From: Blautia pseudococcoides | GTDB taxonomy: Bacteria; Bacillota; Clostridia; Lachnospirales; Lachnospiraceae | Reading direction: 5' to 3' | NCBI RefSeq assembly: GCF_001689125.2 | Contig: NZ_CP015405.2 | Span: 3,079,001 to 3,143,000 of the forward strand | DNA: 64,000 bases | Shown here: piece by piece, positions 34,231 through 43,263 of the stretch | Layout: each line of letters starts with the position of its first letter | Numbering within the stretch: the first letter of the stretch is position 1 | The notes under the pieces: model-generated | Databases searched by the model: none | Told to the model about the DNA's origin: nothing | The model's input: only the letters and a program-made list of their open reading frames with translations | Position numbers and translations under genes: made by a program

Positions 34231-35814
34231 CTATTCTTTCTTCCCATTCTTCTCTTTTTTCAAATCCACAAAAAATGTTTTAATAAATGCGATCAACTGC
34301 AGCAGGAATACAAAGAGTACCAGAAAACCTCCCACCGAAGCCAACTGTTTTACGCCGTCTATACCACGTACACCGCCTGCTACGGCTCCCATGATAATGG
34401 AGATGGAACCGATCAGGATACCCCAGATCAACTTCTGGGACTTTGGAGGCTCCTCCTCCATATTCTGTCCCTTGGTACAGATGGATGCAATGGTGCTGGT
34501 CATGGAGTCCGCCGCTGTGGAGAAGGACAGCATGAGGGTAATCATAACAACCGGAATGATAATAATTCCCAGCCCCAGCGGAAGGTTCTGCAGAAAGGCC
34601 CAAACGCCTGCTGTAGCGCCGCTTTCCTTGATGACTCCAACCATATCCACAACACCGTTCATCTGCCAGTTCAGTCCTGTTCCTCCCCATACGGAAAACC
34701 ACACGATACCGAATAAGGATGGCATAACCCAGTTGATGATCATAAATTCACGCACGGTTCTGCCATAGGCAATCTTTCCAAGGAAAATACCCATGATGGG
34801 AGCATAGGCGATCCAGGAACACCAGTCAGCCAGGGTCCACCATCTTGTCAGCGCCTCGCCGCCCACATCACCGGAATCCAGTCCCCAGATAAAGAAATTA
34901 TTCAGCCACTCTCCCAGTCCTGATACGGAATTGCTTAAAATGATCGCCATTGGTCCTGTGATGAACAGGAAGATCAGCAGACCATAGAAAATCTTACTGT
35001 TCAGGGATGCCAGTCTGCGGATCCCTTTATCCACGCCCAGGATAGCGGAGCTTGTAAAAATAAGAGTGGCTATCCCCCCAAGAAGTACCCAGATGAATGT
35101 ATTATTCGGTATTTTATATACAACATTCAGCCCGGAAATAAGAAGCGCCAGACCGGTTCCCAGGCCGGAAGACATTCCCAGTGTGATCGCAAGGGAACAC
35201 AGCGTATCTACTGTATTCATAAATATGGGATTTTCTGTCTTTTTTCCAAAAAGAGGCTTTAAGGTGGAAATTACAGACAGTTTTTCTTTCTTGTTGAAAT
35301 ACATGTAGGCAATGAGAAGGCCCGATACCGCATACATGGCATAAGGTACAAATGTCCAGTTATAAAAACATCTGCCAAGCGCAAAACGTGCCGCCTCCTG
35401 GGTTCCCGCCTGAATGCCCAGCTGGTCCAGCTCACCGTACACATTTCCATAGTATATCAAAGGTTCATTGATCCCCCAGTTTACAATTCCCACTGCAATT
35501 CCGCCTGTCAGTATCATGGCAAACCAGGTTCCGAAGGGATACTTGGGTTTTGCATTGGCTCCGCCGATCCGCATATCTCCCAGCTTAGAACATGTGACAA
35601 TGGCTATGACTACAACTGAAACAACTGCCACAAGCTGATACAGCCATCCGAATTTCCCAAGGGAAAAACCAAAGAAGGCTTTGGCTCCCTTTGCCAGCCC
35701 CTCATTATTGATAAAACCAATCGCTACAACAATTGCCATGATAACAAAAGCAGGAATAAATACACCCTTCCGCACAAGTCCGGCAGAACCTGTCTTTTCT
35801 TTCGTTTCTTTCAT
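34231..35814 (-). CDS. BCCT family transporter (betaine/carnitine/choline type)
   Basis: 527 aa with 12 predicted transmembrane helices. The BCCT signature region WWTLADWCSWIAYAPIMGIF is present with its conserved Trp/Tyr-rich helix, and NWGINEPLIYYGN precedes it. The family moves quaternary ammonium compounds by sodium or proton symport or by precursor/product exchange, as in CaiT. The short C-terminal tail is highly charged (VDLKKEKNGKKE). It is co-oriented with the ornithine cyclodeaminase family gene. A GGGAGG site precedes the start. Confidence 0.93.
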   Translation of the reverse strand: MKETKEKTGSAGLVRKGVFIPAFVIMAIVVAIGFINNEGLAKGAKAFFGFSLGKFGWLYQLVAVVSVVVIAIVTCSKLGDMRIGGANAKPKYPFGTWFAMILTGGIAVGIVNWGINEPLIYYGNVYGELDQLGIQAGTQEAARFALGRCFYNWTFVPYAMYAVSGLLIAYMYFNKKEKLSVISTLKPLFGKKTENPIFMNTVDTLCSLAITLGMSSGLGTGLALLISGLNVVYKIPNNTFIWVLLGGIATLIFTSSAILGVDKGIRRLASLNSKIFYGLLIFLFITGPMAIILSNSVSGLGEWLNNFFIWGLDSGDVGGEALTRWWTLADWCSWIAYAPIMGIFLGKIAYGRTVREFMIINWVMPSLFGIVWFSVWGGTGLNWQMNGVVDMVGVIKESGATAGVWAFLQNLPLGLGIIIIPVVMITLMLSFSTAADSMTSTIASICTKGQNMEEEPPKSQKLIWGILIGSISIIMGAVAGGVRGIDGVKQLASVGGFLVLFVFLLQLIAFIKTFFVDLKKEKNGKKE

Positions 35815-35844
35815 CTTTAACCTCCCAATTCTTCTCCAATCCGT

Positions 35845-36236
35845 TTATATGTTTAGTTTTCGCAGAAATGTTCCCTCTTTCAATAGTTCATAAACGGCCT
35901 CTATATCCTCAGTCAGTATACGGTCATCCTTATCATAAAACGGTATTGTTTCCTGAGGACGGCAAGCCCTTTCCCTGTTATTTCCCCAAATGTTTCCCCT
36001 CTCCGCAAATCCATCGCCTGGCCTGCAAGCATGAGTTCAATCCCCAGGACATAGCAGAGATCGTCCAGTATTTTATCCGGTCTCTGCACAGCCAAAGGCG
36101 CGCTGGTGCTCCTGTCCTCAATCTCACCGGCAAGCGGAAAGGTATCCATGGACACGGGGTTTGCCAGACTGCGGATTTCCGCGTCCAGAGCTGTGAACGT
36201 CTTCTGGATCGTGGAAAACGCTATGACACTCTCCTG
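35845..36236 (-). pseudogene. Aromatic amino acid (histidine) ammonia-lyase C-terminal remnant
   Basis: Starting after a stop codon, the frame gives IAFSTIQKTFTALDAEIRSL, NPVSMDTFPLAGEIEDRSTS, APLAVQRPDKILDDLCYVLG and IELMLAGQAMDLRRG. This is the late-helical part of the HAL/PAL superfamily. It then shifts frame near 35,945; the last piece (IPFYDKDDRILTEDIEAVYE to KLNI) is in another frame and reaches the natural-looking stop at 35845. The N-terminal MIO-forming Ala-Ser-Gly domain is missing. The gene is thus both truncated and frameshifted. It lies between the BCCT operon and a LysR regulator, which may once have controlled it. Confidence 0.75.
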
Positions 36237-36422
36237 TCAGACTGTCCCCGGTTAAACAATGATTTCCTCATCCCCTTTACATATTGATTATAGTAATAAC
36301 ATATTTTTTCATTCAGCCGAATTTTCATTTATTATGGTCATAATAGCACTTGATTTTACTCTTGTAAAATACTAAAATATGGTTATGTTATGAGTTTTTT
36401 TAATAGCAAAGGAGGATACCCC

Positions 36423-37313
36423 ATGACACTCCGCCACATGTCCATATTTCTGGAAGTTGCATCCTGCAACAATATGAGTATTGCTGCCCAAAACCTGTAT
36501 ATTTCACAATCCACGGTCAGTCTGGCTATCTCTGAGATTGAAAAGACTTACAAGGTCCGCCTGTTTGACCGTCTGAGCAAACATCTCCGGCTCACAGAGG
36601 CAGGTGTGCTGCTCCTGGATTACGCATCCAGAATCATTTCCCTATATAAAGAAATGGAGTCCGCACTTCTGGGACTCCATCTGAAACAGATCCATATTGG
36701 AAGCACGCTGGTGGCTGCCTCCTGCCTGCTGCAGGATATTATCCGGGCATACCATATCATCTGCCCGGATGTAAGCACACGTTTTACTATTGACGACTCC
36801 TATTTTATGGAGAAAAAGCTGGCCTCAGGGGAACTGGATGTAATGCTTACAGAGACAAAGGGAAGCCACAGCAGCCTTGTCTATACCCCTTTTTTGGATG
36901 ATACTTTTGTGGTCATATGCAGTCCTGATCATCCCTATGCCCGGAGAGAAAGTCTTTCCATTGTGGATTTTGAAAATGAGATGTTTCTCCTGCGGGAGGA
37001 AGGAAACAGCACCCGCGCGGCTCTGGAGCGGGCCCTGAGCAAACAGGGCCTTTCCCTTACTAAAAGTCATGTATATCATAACATTGACGCCCTGAAGGAA
37101 GCTGTAGCTGAAAATGAAGGGATCTCCATGATCTCTAAAATGTTGATACGGGAAGAACTTTCCAGCCACAAACTCCACGCCTGCCCGGTCACAGACCTGC
37201 CCATAAAGCGTGTTTTTTATATCGTACAGAGAAAGGACAGGGCCTTTCTTCCCTATGTCAAAGAATTTATTCGCCTGTGCCGGGAAACTTCCGGCAGAAG
37301 GTCTGACAGTTAA
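36423..37313 (+). CDS. LysR family transcriptional regulator
   Basis: 296 aa. The N-terminal winged helix-turn-helix (LRHMSIFLEVASCNNMSIAA, then NLYISQSTVSLAISEIEKTY) is followed by the LysR substrate-binding domain (IHIGSTLVAASCLLQDIIRA, LDVMLTETKG, ENEGISMISKML). The start at 36423 (MTLRHMS) follows AAAGGAGG; an in-frame ATG 33 nt earlier does not. It is divergent from the ammonia-lyase remnant and the BCCT/OCD unit, so it may regulate amino-acid or betaine metabolism there. Confidence 0.92.
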   Translation: MTLRHMSIFLEVASCNNMSIAAQNLYISQSTVSLAISEIEKTYKVRLFDRLSKHLRLTEAGVLLLDYASRIISLYKEMESALLGLHLKQIHIGSTLVAASCLLQDIIRAYHIICPDVSTRFTIDDSYFMEKKLASGELDVMLTETKGSHSSLVYTPFLDDTFVVICSPDHPYARRESLSIVDFENEMFLLREEGNSTRAALERALSKQGLSLTKSHVYHNIDALKEAVAENEGISMISKMLIREELSSHKLHACPVTDLPIKRVFYIVQRKDRAFLPYVKEFIRLCRETSGRRSDS

Positions 37314-37329
37314 ACGAAAAAAGAGGGCT

Positions 37330-38316
37330 CTATTTCTTTTCTTCTATGATATCCAGCAGAGTTTCTTCCCACACATATCTGTTTTCCCGCAGAACTTTTT
37401 TGTATGCAGACTGGGGCAGCGGGGAATCCGCCCTGCCGATTTCAATGGTCAGGCTTGGAATTCCCCTTTTCAGTAATGCCCAGTCCTTATATCCTGCGGG
37501 ATCCAGCTCCTCGTAATTGCCGTCCGGCTCATATCCCGTGACAGCAGCAATACGGTTTGCAAAGGCCTGTGTCCTGGCTGCCAGTTCCCCCTGCTGCCCG
37601 AAAGCCCAGTATATGACTCCGCCGGAGGAATGATAGCTGACAGTGCGCGCGAAGTTTTCCTTTTTTGTCAGATTAACCAATGCCTGGGCCTCCCTGGTGC
37701 TCTCTGGGGCGGTACCCTTGTATTTTTCCCTGGAGGGTCTGCCGATCCCATCCACATAATCCTCCCACAGGGCATCAAAATTCCGGTTCACATCCACACC
37801 TTCGGCATTGGATTTCCACCGTCTGAAATAAGATTTCCACGGCATTCGTGCCCCATCCCGGTCCGCGATCTCCCACACCTGTTCCCGAATCCCGGGTGAC
37901 TGCATGCCCTCAGCCCCAAACTGGCTGATGGTCACCCCGTCCGGATTTGCCATGGGAATTATATGGAGGGCACGGTCTTTCAGCAGCTCACGGTAGGAAT
38001 ATCCCTTGTAGGTTCTGTCCTCGTGAAGCAGATTCTCCACAAATTCCCCCATCTGTTCCATGACAAGCTGGCTGGTCATGTATTCTCTTCCATGTATTCC
38101 CGCAAAAATCAAAACCCTGTCAGAGGCATTTTCATCTCCCATTCTCACATGGTACAGCTTTCTGCCATCCATCGTATCACCTACTGTCTGAACTTCCATA
38201 ATTCCTTTAAAAATTTTGGAAAATATATGCAAATCATTCTCCATTTCTCGGTAAGTATAGCCTGAAAATTGGACAAATTGTCGATTTTCTCTTTGATTTC
38301 GAGCATTTATGCACAT
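37330..38316 (-). CDS. M14 family zinc carboxypeptidase
   Basis: 328 aa. The zinc ligands are visible: His and Glu in FAGIHGREYMTSQL and His in VSYHSSGGVIYW. Catalytic Glu is in PSLTIEIGRADSPL, and the substrate-binding NPDGV and VDVNRNFDALW patterns are present. The family includes gamma-D-glutamyl-meso-diaminopimelate peptidases that trim cell-wall peptides. No signal peptide is visible, so it probably acts on recycled muropeptides in the cytoplasm. The start at 38316 is chosen because GAGG lies 9 nt upstream; a TTG at 38331 is an alternative. It converges with the LysR gene (16-bp gap). Confidence 0.88.
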   Translation of the reverse strand: MCINARNQRENRQFVQFSGYTYREMENDLHIFSKIFKGIMEVQTVGDTMDGRKLYHVRMGDENASDRVLIFAGIHGREYMTSQLVMEQMGEFVENLLHEDRTYKGYSYRELLKDRALHIIPMANPDGVTISQFGAEGMQSPGIREQVWEIADRDGARMPWKSYFRRWKSNAEGVDVNRNFDALWEDYVDGIGRPSREKYKGTAPESTREAQALVNLTKKENFARTVSYHSSGGVIYWAFGQQGELAARTQAFANRIAAVTGYEPDGNYEELDPAGYKDWALLKRGIPSLTIEIGRADSPLPQSAYKKVLRENRYVWEETLLDIIEEKK

Positions 38317-38375
38317 TGACGGATACCTCAAAACTCATTATAATTAAAGATATTCTATGGGAGGGAGAATAAGAA

Positions 38376-39209
38376 GTGAAGAAGCTGAAACAAATTGCTG
38401 CGCTGGTTGGAGCCGTACTGCTTCTTAGCATGTACGTCCTGGCTTTTATTTTTTCTCTTTCGCACAACCCAAATGCCGGTAATATGCTGCTGGCCGCAAT
38501 CTACTGCACGGTACTTGTTCCCGTGTTTTTGTATGCCTGCCTGCTGGTATACCGCTATACAAGGCAGAAAAATGATATTCCTCAGATAGACACTGCATCC
38601 TCCGCTGTAGATACTTTTATCTTTGACCTTGGAAATGTGCTGGTCCGTTATGACTGGAAAACCTATTTAAAAAGTTTGAAATTCAGCGCGGAAGCAGTAC
38701 AGGCTGTGGGCGATGCTGTATTTGACAGCCCTGATTGGGTGGATGCTGACCGAGGTGTGCGGAATGAAGAAGAAATTCTCCAGGCCTTTATTGACAATGA
38801 CCCGGAATACGAAAAAGAAATACGTGAGGCATTCGCAAAAATGAGCGGTGCCATACATACCTACTCTTACACAGTGGACTGGCTGAAACATTTGAAAAAG
38901 AGAGGATATAAGCTCTATTATCTATCCAATTTTTCACAGCCTATGTATGAACGCTGCAAGGAGAAAATGGCATTTCTGGATCTTATGGACGGCGGCTACA
39001 TGTCCTGGCAGGTAAAAATGCTGAAGCCGGAACCGGAGTTCTACCAGAAACTGCTGAATGACTTTCATATCAAGCCGGAGAAGGCGGTATTTCTTGACGA
39101 TGTACTGGAAAATGTGGCGGAAGCCCGTTTGCAGGGAATTAATGCTGTCCATTTTAAGGGCAGGAAAGAGACCATCCAAAAATTAGTGGAAGAATACGAT
39201 GTGCTTTAA
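38376..39209 (+). CDS. HAD family hydrolase with N-terminal membrane anchor
   Basis: 277 aa. Two hydrophobic helices (about 8-27 and 37-60) precede a complete HAD-IA domain. Motif I is FIFDLGNVLV (Asp84; second Asp replaced by Gly, as in YihX-like phosphatases), motif II is LYYLSNF, motif III is Lys in MLKPEPEFY, and motif IV is VFLDD. Glucose-1-phosphatase/YihX-type activity on small phosphates is plausible. The membrane anchor is unusual for this family and places the enzyme at the inner face of the membrane. The start is GTG (GGGAGGG about 9 nt upstream). Confidence 0.88.
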   Translation: MKKLKQIAALVGAVLLLSMYVLAFIFSLSHNPNAGNMLLAAIYCTVLVPVFLYACLLVYRYTRQKNDIPQIDTASSAVDTFIFDLGNVLVRYDWKTYLKSLKFSAEAVQAVGDAVFDSPDWVDADRGVRNEEEILQAFIDNDPEYEKEIREAFAKMSGAIHTYSYTVDWLKHLKKRGYKLYYLSNFSQPMYERCKEKMAFLDLMDGGYMSWQVKMLKPEPEFYQKLLNDFHIKPEKAVFLDDVLENVAEARLQGINAVHFKGRKETIQKLVEEYDVL

Positions 39210-39220
39210 ATGGGATAAGA

Positions 39221-39266
39221 CATAACAAAAACCGATTGGCCTGCTGACCAGTCGGTTTTTGTTATG
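39221..39266. terminator. Bidirectional terminator between HAD gene and purA
   Basis: CATAACAAAAACCGATTGG pairs with CCAGTCGGTTTTTGTTATG (39221-39239 with 39248-39266) with one mismatch. T runs are present on both strands. It separates two convergent genes. Confidence 0.9.
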
Positions 39267-39302
39267 TTAATACATTTCTTTTTCCATTATATCACACAGC
39301 TT

Positions 39303-40586
39303 TTATTTATTGCGGTAAATAATATCCTCACGGCTTGGGCCGTTGGAAACCATGGTGATGGGGAATCCGATCTTCTCTTCCACGAACTCAATATATCTGC
39401 GGCAGTTTTCCGGAAGCTCATCGTAATTTTTAATGCCGCGGATATCGCAGTTCCAGCCCGGAAGTGTTTCCAGAACCGGTTTTGCCTTTTCCAGCCTGCC
39501 TGTTGTGGGGAAATCTGTTGTGATCTCGCCGTCGATCTCGTAAGCCACACATACCGGAATCTCCTCCAGATATCCCAGAACATCCAGAACCGTGAAGGCC
39601 ACATCTGTAGTTCCCTGCATACGGCAGCCATATTTGGAAGCCACACAGTCAAACCATCCCATACGTCTTGGGCGTCCCGTGGTGGCGCCAAACTCTCCGC
39701 CGTCACCGCCGCGTCTTCTCAGCTCGTCTGCTTCGTCACCGAAGATTTCAGATACAAATGCACCGGCGCCTACTGCGCTTGAGTATGCCTTGCAGACTGT
39801 GATGATCTTCTTGATCTCGTAAGGCGGAATACCTGCGCCCACTGCACCGTAAGCAGCCAGTGTGGAGGAGGAGGTAACCATTGGATAGATTCCGTGATCC
39901 GGGTCTTTCAGGGATCCGAGCTGTCCTTCCAGAAGCACTTCCCTGCCCTCTTTCAGTGCATTCCACAAATACAGGGAGACATCACACACATAGGGAGCGA
40001 TCATCTCCTTATACTCCATCAGCTCTTTCATGATATCATCCGGATTCAGAAGCGGTTTGTGATATAAGTGCTCTAAGGTCACATTCTTGGTCTCGCATAC
40101 ACGCTCCACTTTTTCTCTCAGTGCCGCGTCATCATCGAACAGCTCGCTGACCTGGAAACCGTTCTTTGCATATTTATCAGAATAAAACGGCGCGATTCCA
40201 GACTTGGTGGAGCCAAAAGATTTTCCTGCCAGACGCTCTTCCTCATATTCGTCGAATTTGATATGATAGGACATGACCATCTGCGCGCGGTCAGAAACCT
40301 TGATCTTCGGTGCAGGTACACCCTTCTCCACAATAGAATGGATCTCTTTAAACAGTACCGGGATATTAAGCGCAACACCGTTTCCGATGACACTGGTTGT
40401 GTGGTCGTAGAACACACCGGACGGAAGAGTATGGAGCGCAAATTTTCCGTAATTGTTTACAATTGTATGACCCGCATTGGCACCGCCCTGGAATCTTACG
40501 ATGATATCGGATTCCTGTGCGAGCATGTCAGTGATCTTGCCCTTACCTTCATCTCCCCAGTTAGCCCCTACTACTGCTTTTACCAT
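39303..40586 (-). CDS. purA: Adenylosuccinate synthetase
   Basis: 427 aa, full length. The GTP-binding/catalytic motif GANWGDEGKGKITDMLAQ carries the catalytic Asp, with the partner His in GGANAGHTI. QGGANAGHTIVNNYGKF and the GATTGRPRRMGWFD and DELPENCRRYIEFVEE motifs are typical. It joins IMP and aspartate using GTP, the first step from IMP to AMP. purB, the next enzyme of the AMP branch, is 4 kb away in the same direction but not in the same operon. A palindrome and a hairpin lie in its upstream region. Confidence 0.97.
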   Translation of the reverse strand: MVKAVVGANWGDEGKGKITDMLAQESDIIVRFQGGANAGHTIVNNYGKFALHTLPSGVFYDHTTSVIGNGVALNIPVLFKEIHSIVEKGVPAPKIKVSDRAQMVMSYHIKFDEYEEERLAGKSFGSTKSGIAPFYSDKYAKNGFQVSELFDDDAALREKVERVCETKNVTLEHLYHKPLLNPDDIMKELMEYKEMIAPYVCDVSLYLWNALKEGREVLLEGQLGSLKDPDHGIYPMVTSSSTLAAYGAVGAGIPPYEIKKIITVCKAYSSAVGAGAFVSEIFGDEADELRRRGGDGGEFGATTGRPRRMGWFDCVASKYGCRMQGTTDVAFTVLDVLGYLEEIPVCVAYEIDGEITTDFPTTGRLEKAKPVLETLPGWNCDIRGIKNYDELPENCRRYIEFVEEKIGFPITMVSNGPSREDIIYRNK

Positions 40587-40664
40587 TTTTCATTCCTCCT
40601 AATGAACTTTTTGTACCCATGTATCATACTACATTTCTTTTAAGAAATAAAGTTCAAATTTGTA

Positions 40665-40678
40665 TTTTCGGACGAAAA
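40665..40678 (-). promoter_or_regulatory. Palindrome upstream of purA
   Basis: TTTTCG-GA-CGAAAA (40665-40678), with weaker outer symmetry, lies 79-92 bp before the purA start. CGAA-centred half-sites resemble parts of PurR boxes in Firmicutes. It is a candidate operator of purine regulation, but the match is partial. Confidence 0.35.
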
Positions 40679-40697
40679 ATTGTGGATTTTTATGGGA

Positions 40698-40742
40698 AAG
40701 GAGCTGTCTTCCCCGTGTTTTGACGGTTGAAAACAGCTCCTT
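40698..40742 (-). terminator. Hairpin between the DUF4179 gene and purA
   Basis: AAGGAGCTGT (40698-40707) pairs perfectly with ACAGCTCCTT (40733-40742), with an inner CCGT/ACGG stem. There is no clean T run, so it may be a weak terminator of the sigma-factor operon or part of a purA leader. Confidence 0.5.
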
Positions 40743-40800
40743 CCCAATCACAGAACGGAAATTACGGACTCCCCCTCTGCCTGCTTTTTATCAAAAATTG

Positions 40801-42177
40801 TTAGTCAAAATGCACTTCTGTGGCGAATTTTGCCTTCTCATCTATAAGGGCCTTATAGCCATCCTCCTGCCTGTGCCCTTTCAGCTCATCCATATATTCC
40901 ATGTAATCACATAAATATACATAGACGGTGGAGACATCGTAATTTTTCACCGGAACGGTATTGACATTACCTGAAATAACTTCCATGGCCCTGCCCTGGG
41001 CATCCAGGATCACAGGAAAGTAATCTGCCCGTTTCGACTCATCCTCATATAACTCGTTTACAGTCAGCTCAAAAGGTGTTTTCACTACAGACGCAATACC
41101 TGCGCCCTCTTCATTCATCTGGTTTACTTCTGCGGTCTGTACTTTGGAATGGTCCGCTTTAATATCCAGTTCAAACTGCCAGGAGCCATCCATCCACCAG
41201 TTTTCATGGCTGTTTGGAAAGCTGTTCCATCCACCCTCATTTTCCGCCTCTGTCATGACCTGTTTCCACTCTTCATCTGACATGGCTTCCAGTTCTTCGT
41301 CTGTGTATCCTGTATCAAAAACGTCCGGTTCTGCCAGTTGTCCTATGATCTGGCTGATATCCAGATTCAGGGTAAACTGTTCCGGGATCTCTAATTTTGT
41401 GCTGTATTGTTTCACTACCTCCGCATCAACCATAAATTCTTCCCCGGCTGCTTCCGCTTCGGCCTGTTTTTTCTCCAGCTCTGTGGCATCCGTATTTTTC
41501 ATATTCAGGTCTATGCGCATAACCCCTGTATAGGTATTGTCATCCAGAAACTCCCCCTCCAGATAAACCAGATCATTCTGTACCTGAGGGTTAAAACTGT
41601 AATTTTCTGTTGTCTGTATGCAGATGGAAGGCTGCCCGGATTCATTTTTAAAGGTGTCCTGAAAGGGGTCCTCTGACTCGATCAGCACAGACAGATACAG
41701 AGCGGAACCGCTGCAGTAGCTTTCTGACATGGTGACCGTGGTACCGTCCACTGTTTTTGTAAAGGCGCCTCCGGCCTGGCCCTCCTGTCCGCCTCCGGCC
41801 TGATTTTCTGCTGTTCCAGACTCCAGAGGTTCCGCATAGTCTTTATAATTTTCTCCGTATGACAGTTTTCCTTCCATCCGTTCAAAAATATGGCCGATCA
41901 GGGGCAGATTGGATGCCCACACCGGATTCTGATAACATGCCCCCAGAAATACGGCCATTGCAGCAGCCATGGCTGTGCAGCCCATTGCTGCCCTTTTTAA
42001 ACGTCCTGTTCCTCGTTTTGCCTTTCTATTCATACTGACAACTTCTGCGCCGGCAAAAGCCTTCTCCCCTGTATGCTCAGCCCTTTGTTCTATCAGTTTC
42101 AAACTCTCCTCGAATCTGTCGTGAAATTCCTTTGAAGGTTTCGGTGCCTCATTCTTCCATTTTCCCTGTTCTAACAT
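40801..42177 (-). CDS. DUF4179 domain protein, probable anti-sigma partner
   Basis: 458 aa single-pass membrane protein. The cytoplasmic N-terminus is about 60 residues. One transmembrane helix follows at about 63-82 (AAMGCTAMAAAMAVFLGACY), then a large extracytoplasmic region that opens with the DUF4179-type NPVWASNLPLIGHIFERMEG. The layout is that of ECF anti-sigma factors, and the gene overlaps the ECF sigma gene by 7 nt. It presumably holds the sigma factor at the membrane until an envelope signal arrives. The anti-sigma role is inferred from context; the N-terminus lacks a classical zinc-binding HxxxCxxC motif. Confidence 0.85.
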   Translation of the reverse strand: MLEQGKWKNEAPKPSKEFHDRFEESLKLIEQRAEHTGEKAFAGAEVVSMNRKAKRGTGRLKRAAMGCTAMAAAMAVFLGACYQNPVWASNLPLIGHIFERMEGKLSYGENYKDYAEPLESGTAENQAGGGQEGQAGGAFTKTVDGTTVTMSESYCSGSALYLSVLIESEDPFQDTFKNESGQPSICIQTTENYSFNPQVQNDLVYLEGEFLDDNTYTGVMRIDLNMKNTDATELEKKQAEAEAAGEEFMVDAEVVKQYSTKLEIPEQFTLNLDISQIIGQLAEPDVFDTGYTDEELEAMSDEEWKQVMTEAENEGGWNSFPNSHENWWMDGSWQFELDIKADHSKVQTAEVNQMNEEGAGIASVVKTPFELTVNELYEDESKRADYFPVILDAQGRAMEVISGNVNTVPVKNYDVSTVYVYLCDYMEYMDELKGHRQEDGYKALIDEKAKFATEVHFD

Positions 42178-42653
42178 AATGCTTCCTCCTTATCACCAAG
42201 ACTTTTCCTGAGCTGATTTCTTCCCCTGTACAGACGTGTTTTCACGGTATTTTCCTTAATTCCCATCATCTGGGCGATCTCCGCAATGGAGAAGCCTTCT
42301 ATATAGAATAATATCACCGCAATGCGAAGGTCCTCCGGCAGACCCTTGATGGCTGTATAAAGGTCTGTATATAATTCGTCTTCGTTTCCCGGCTCCCTCT
42401 CCACATACGCTTCGTAAGGAACCAGACGTTTCTTTTTCCTCTGTATCTGATAGCACTCATGGATCAGGATACGTGTCAGCCAGGTTTTGAAATACTTCTC
42501 TTCCTTTAACGTATCTAATTTTTCAAAAGCCTTCAGAAGCGCCTCCTGAACTGCATCCGCACTGTCCGCATCGTTTCTCAAAATGGACATGGCTACATGA
42601 TACAGCGTGGTTTCCGCTTCCCTGACGGCTTGTATAAATTTCTGCTGCTGCAT
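42171..42653 (-). CDS. ECF RNA polymerase sigma factor (SigV/SigW type)
   Basis: 160 aa with sigma region 2 (VAMSILRNDADSADAVQEAL, then KYFKTWLTRILIHECYQIQR) and sigma region 4 (LPEDLRIAVILFYIEGFSIA, then KENTVKTRLYRGRNQLRKSL). It directs RNA polymerase to a small stress regulon, typically of the cell envelope. It is co-encoded and overlapping with its DUF4179 partner. GGAGGAA precedes the start. It likely transcribes its own operon, but no classical -35 AAC motif could be fixed in the upstream region. Confidence 0.93.
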   Translation of the reverse strand: MQQQKFIQAVREAETTLYHVAMSILRNDADSADAVQEALLKAFEKLDTLKEEKYFKTWLTRILIHECYQIQRKKKRLVPYEAYVEREPGNEDELYTDLYTAIKGLPEDLRIAVILFYIEGFSIAEIAQMMGIKENTVKTRLYRGRNQLRKSLGDKEEALC

Positions 42654-42814
42654 GGGTTCCTCCTTTTTGTGTACCGGAAAGGGCCTTCTCCCCGGTTCTA
42701 AAAAACGTGAGCTCCGTTTTTGTAAACAATAGACAGAAACAATAAGGTTCTGTAAAATCTCTATTGTTATTAATTAGATACCTGGCATGATAAAAAGGTT
42801 CTTAAAAATATATA

Positions 42815-42979
42815 TTAAATCAAATGTTGCCCTGACCCGGACACTACAATCACGATCTCATCATATTCATGGGTATGTTCCATAAAATCCTGATTCACAG
42901 TTACCCGTTCCACATACAGACTGTAGTCCTGAAAGGTCTGGTACTCCTGTTTGAAATATTCTGTTTTTTGTATAAACAT
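42815..42979 (-). pseudogene. AraC-type regulator, truncated to the cupin start
   Basis: 54 aa, beginning at a good site (AAGGAGG 6 nt before the ATG). It encodes only the first strands of an AraC-type cupin sensor: YSLYVERVTVNQDFMEHTHE, then YDEIVIVVSGSGQHLI, followed by a stop. The rest of the sensor and the DNA-binding domain are absent from the downstream 160 bp. It is a 3'-truncated remnant, perhaps cut by a mobile element. Confidence 0.65.
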
Positions 42980-43212
42980 TGACACCTCCTTCAGGGATGT
43001 TATTGACGGGCACCTGGTTTTGGGAGAGCAGAAGGAAATAATCCTTAACTGTAGCCTGATGTGATTTCTGTTCGTCAGACCAGAGATTTGCCTCCACCTT
43101 CCTTCAGATTCCACTTCACAATGGACACCCTTGGTCTTGGCTGTATCCTTCCCACTACTAGGGGGGATTAGGGACTTTCACCCATTAGAAACGTGCGCCG
43201 CCAGGCGCACAG
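42980..43212. other. Intergenic remnant region with an insertion-sequence-like end
   Basis: A short minus-strand frame (VEANLWSDEQKSHQATVKDY) is unidentified. From 43110 to 43209 the sequence ends in ACTTTCACCCATTAGAAACG and a perfect hairpin GTGCGCC-GCCA-GGCGCAC (43192-43209). From memory, similar ends flank insertion sequences in Clostridia. No transposase is present. Confidence 0.3.
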
Positions 43213-43251
43213 AAAAGGCAGCCATATTCCCAAGTAATATAGCTGCCTTTT
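43213..43251 (-). terminator. Terminator of the NhaC-type gene
   Basis: AAAAGGCAGC (43213-43222) pairs with GCTGCCTTTT (43242-43251), with an inner ATATT/AATAT stem. It lies about 13 bp past the antiporter stop codon and is followed by T residues on both strands. Confidence 0.8.
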
Positions 43252-43263
43252 TTAACCTTAATT

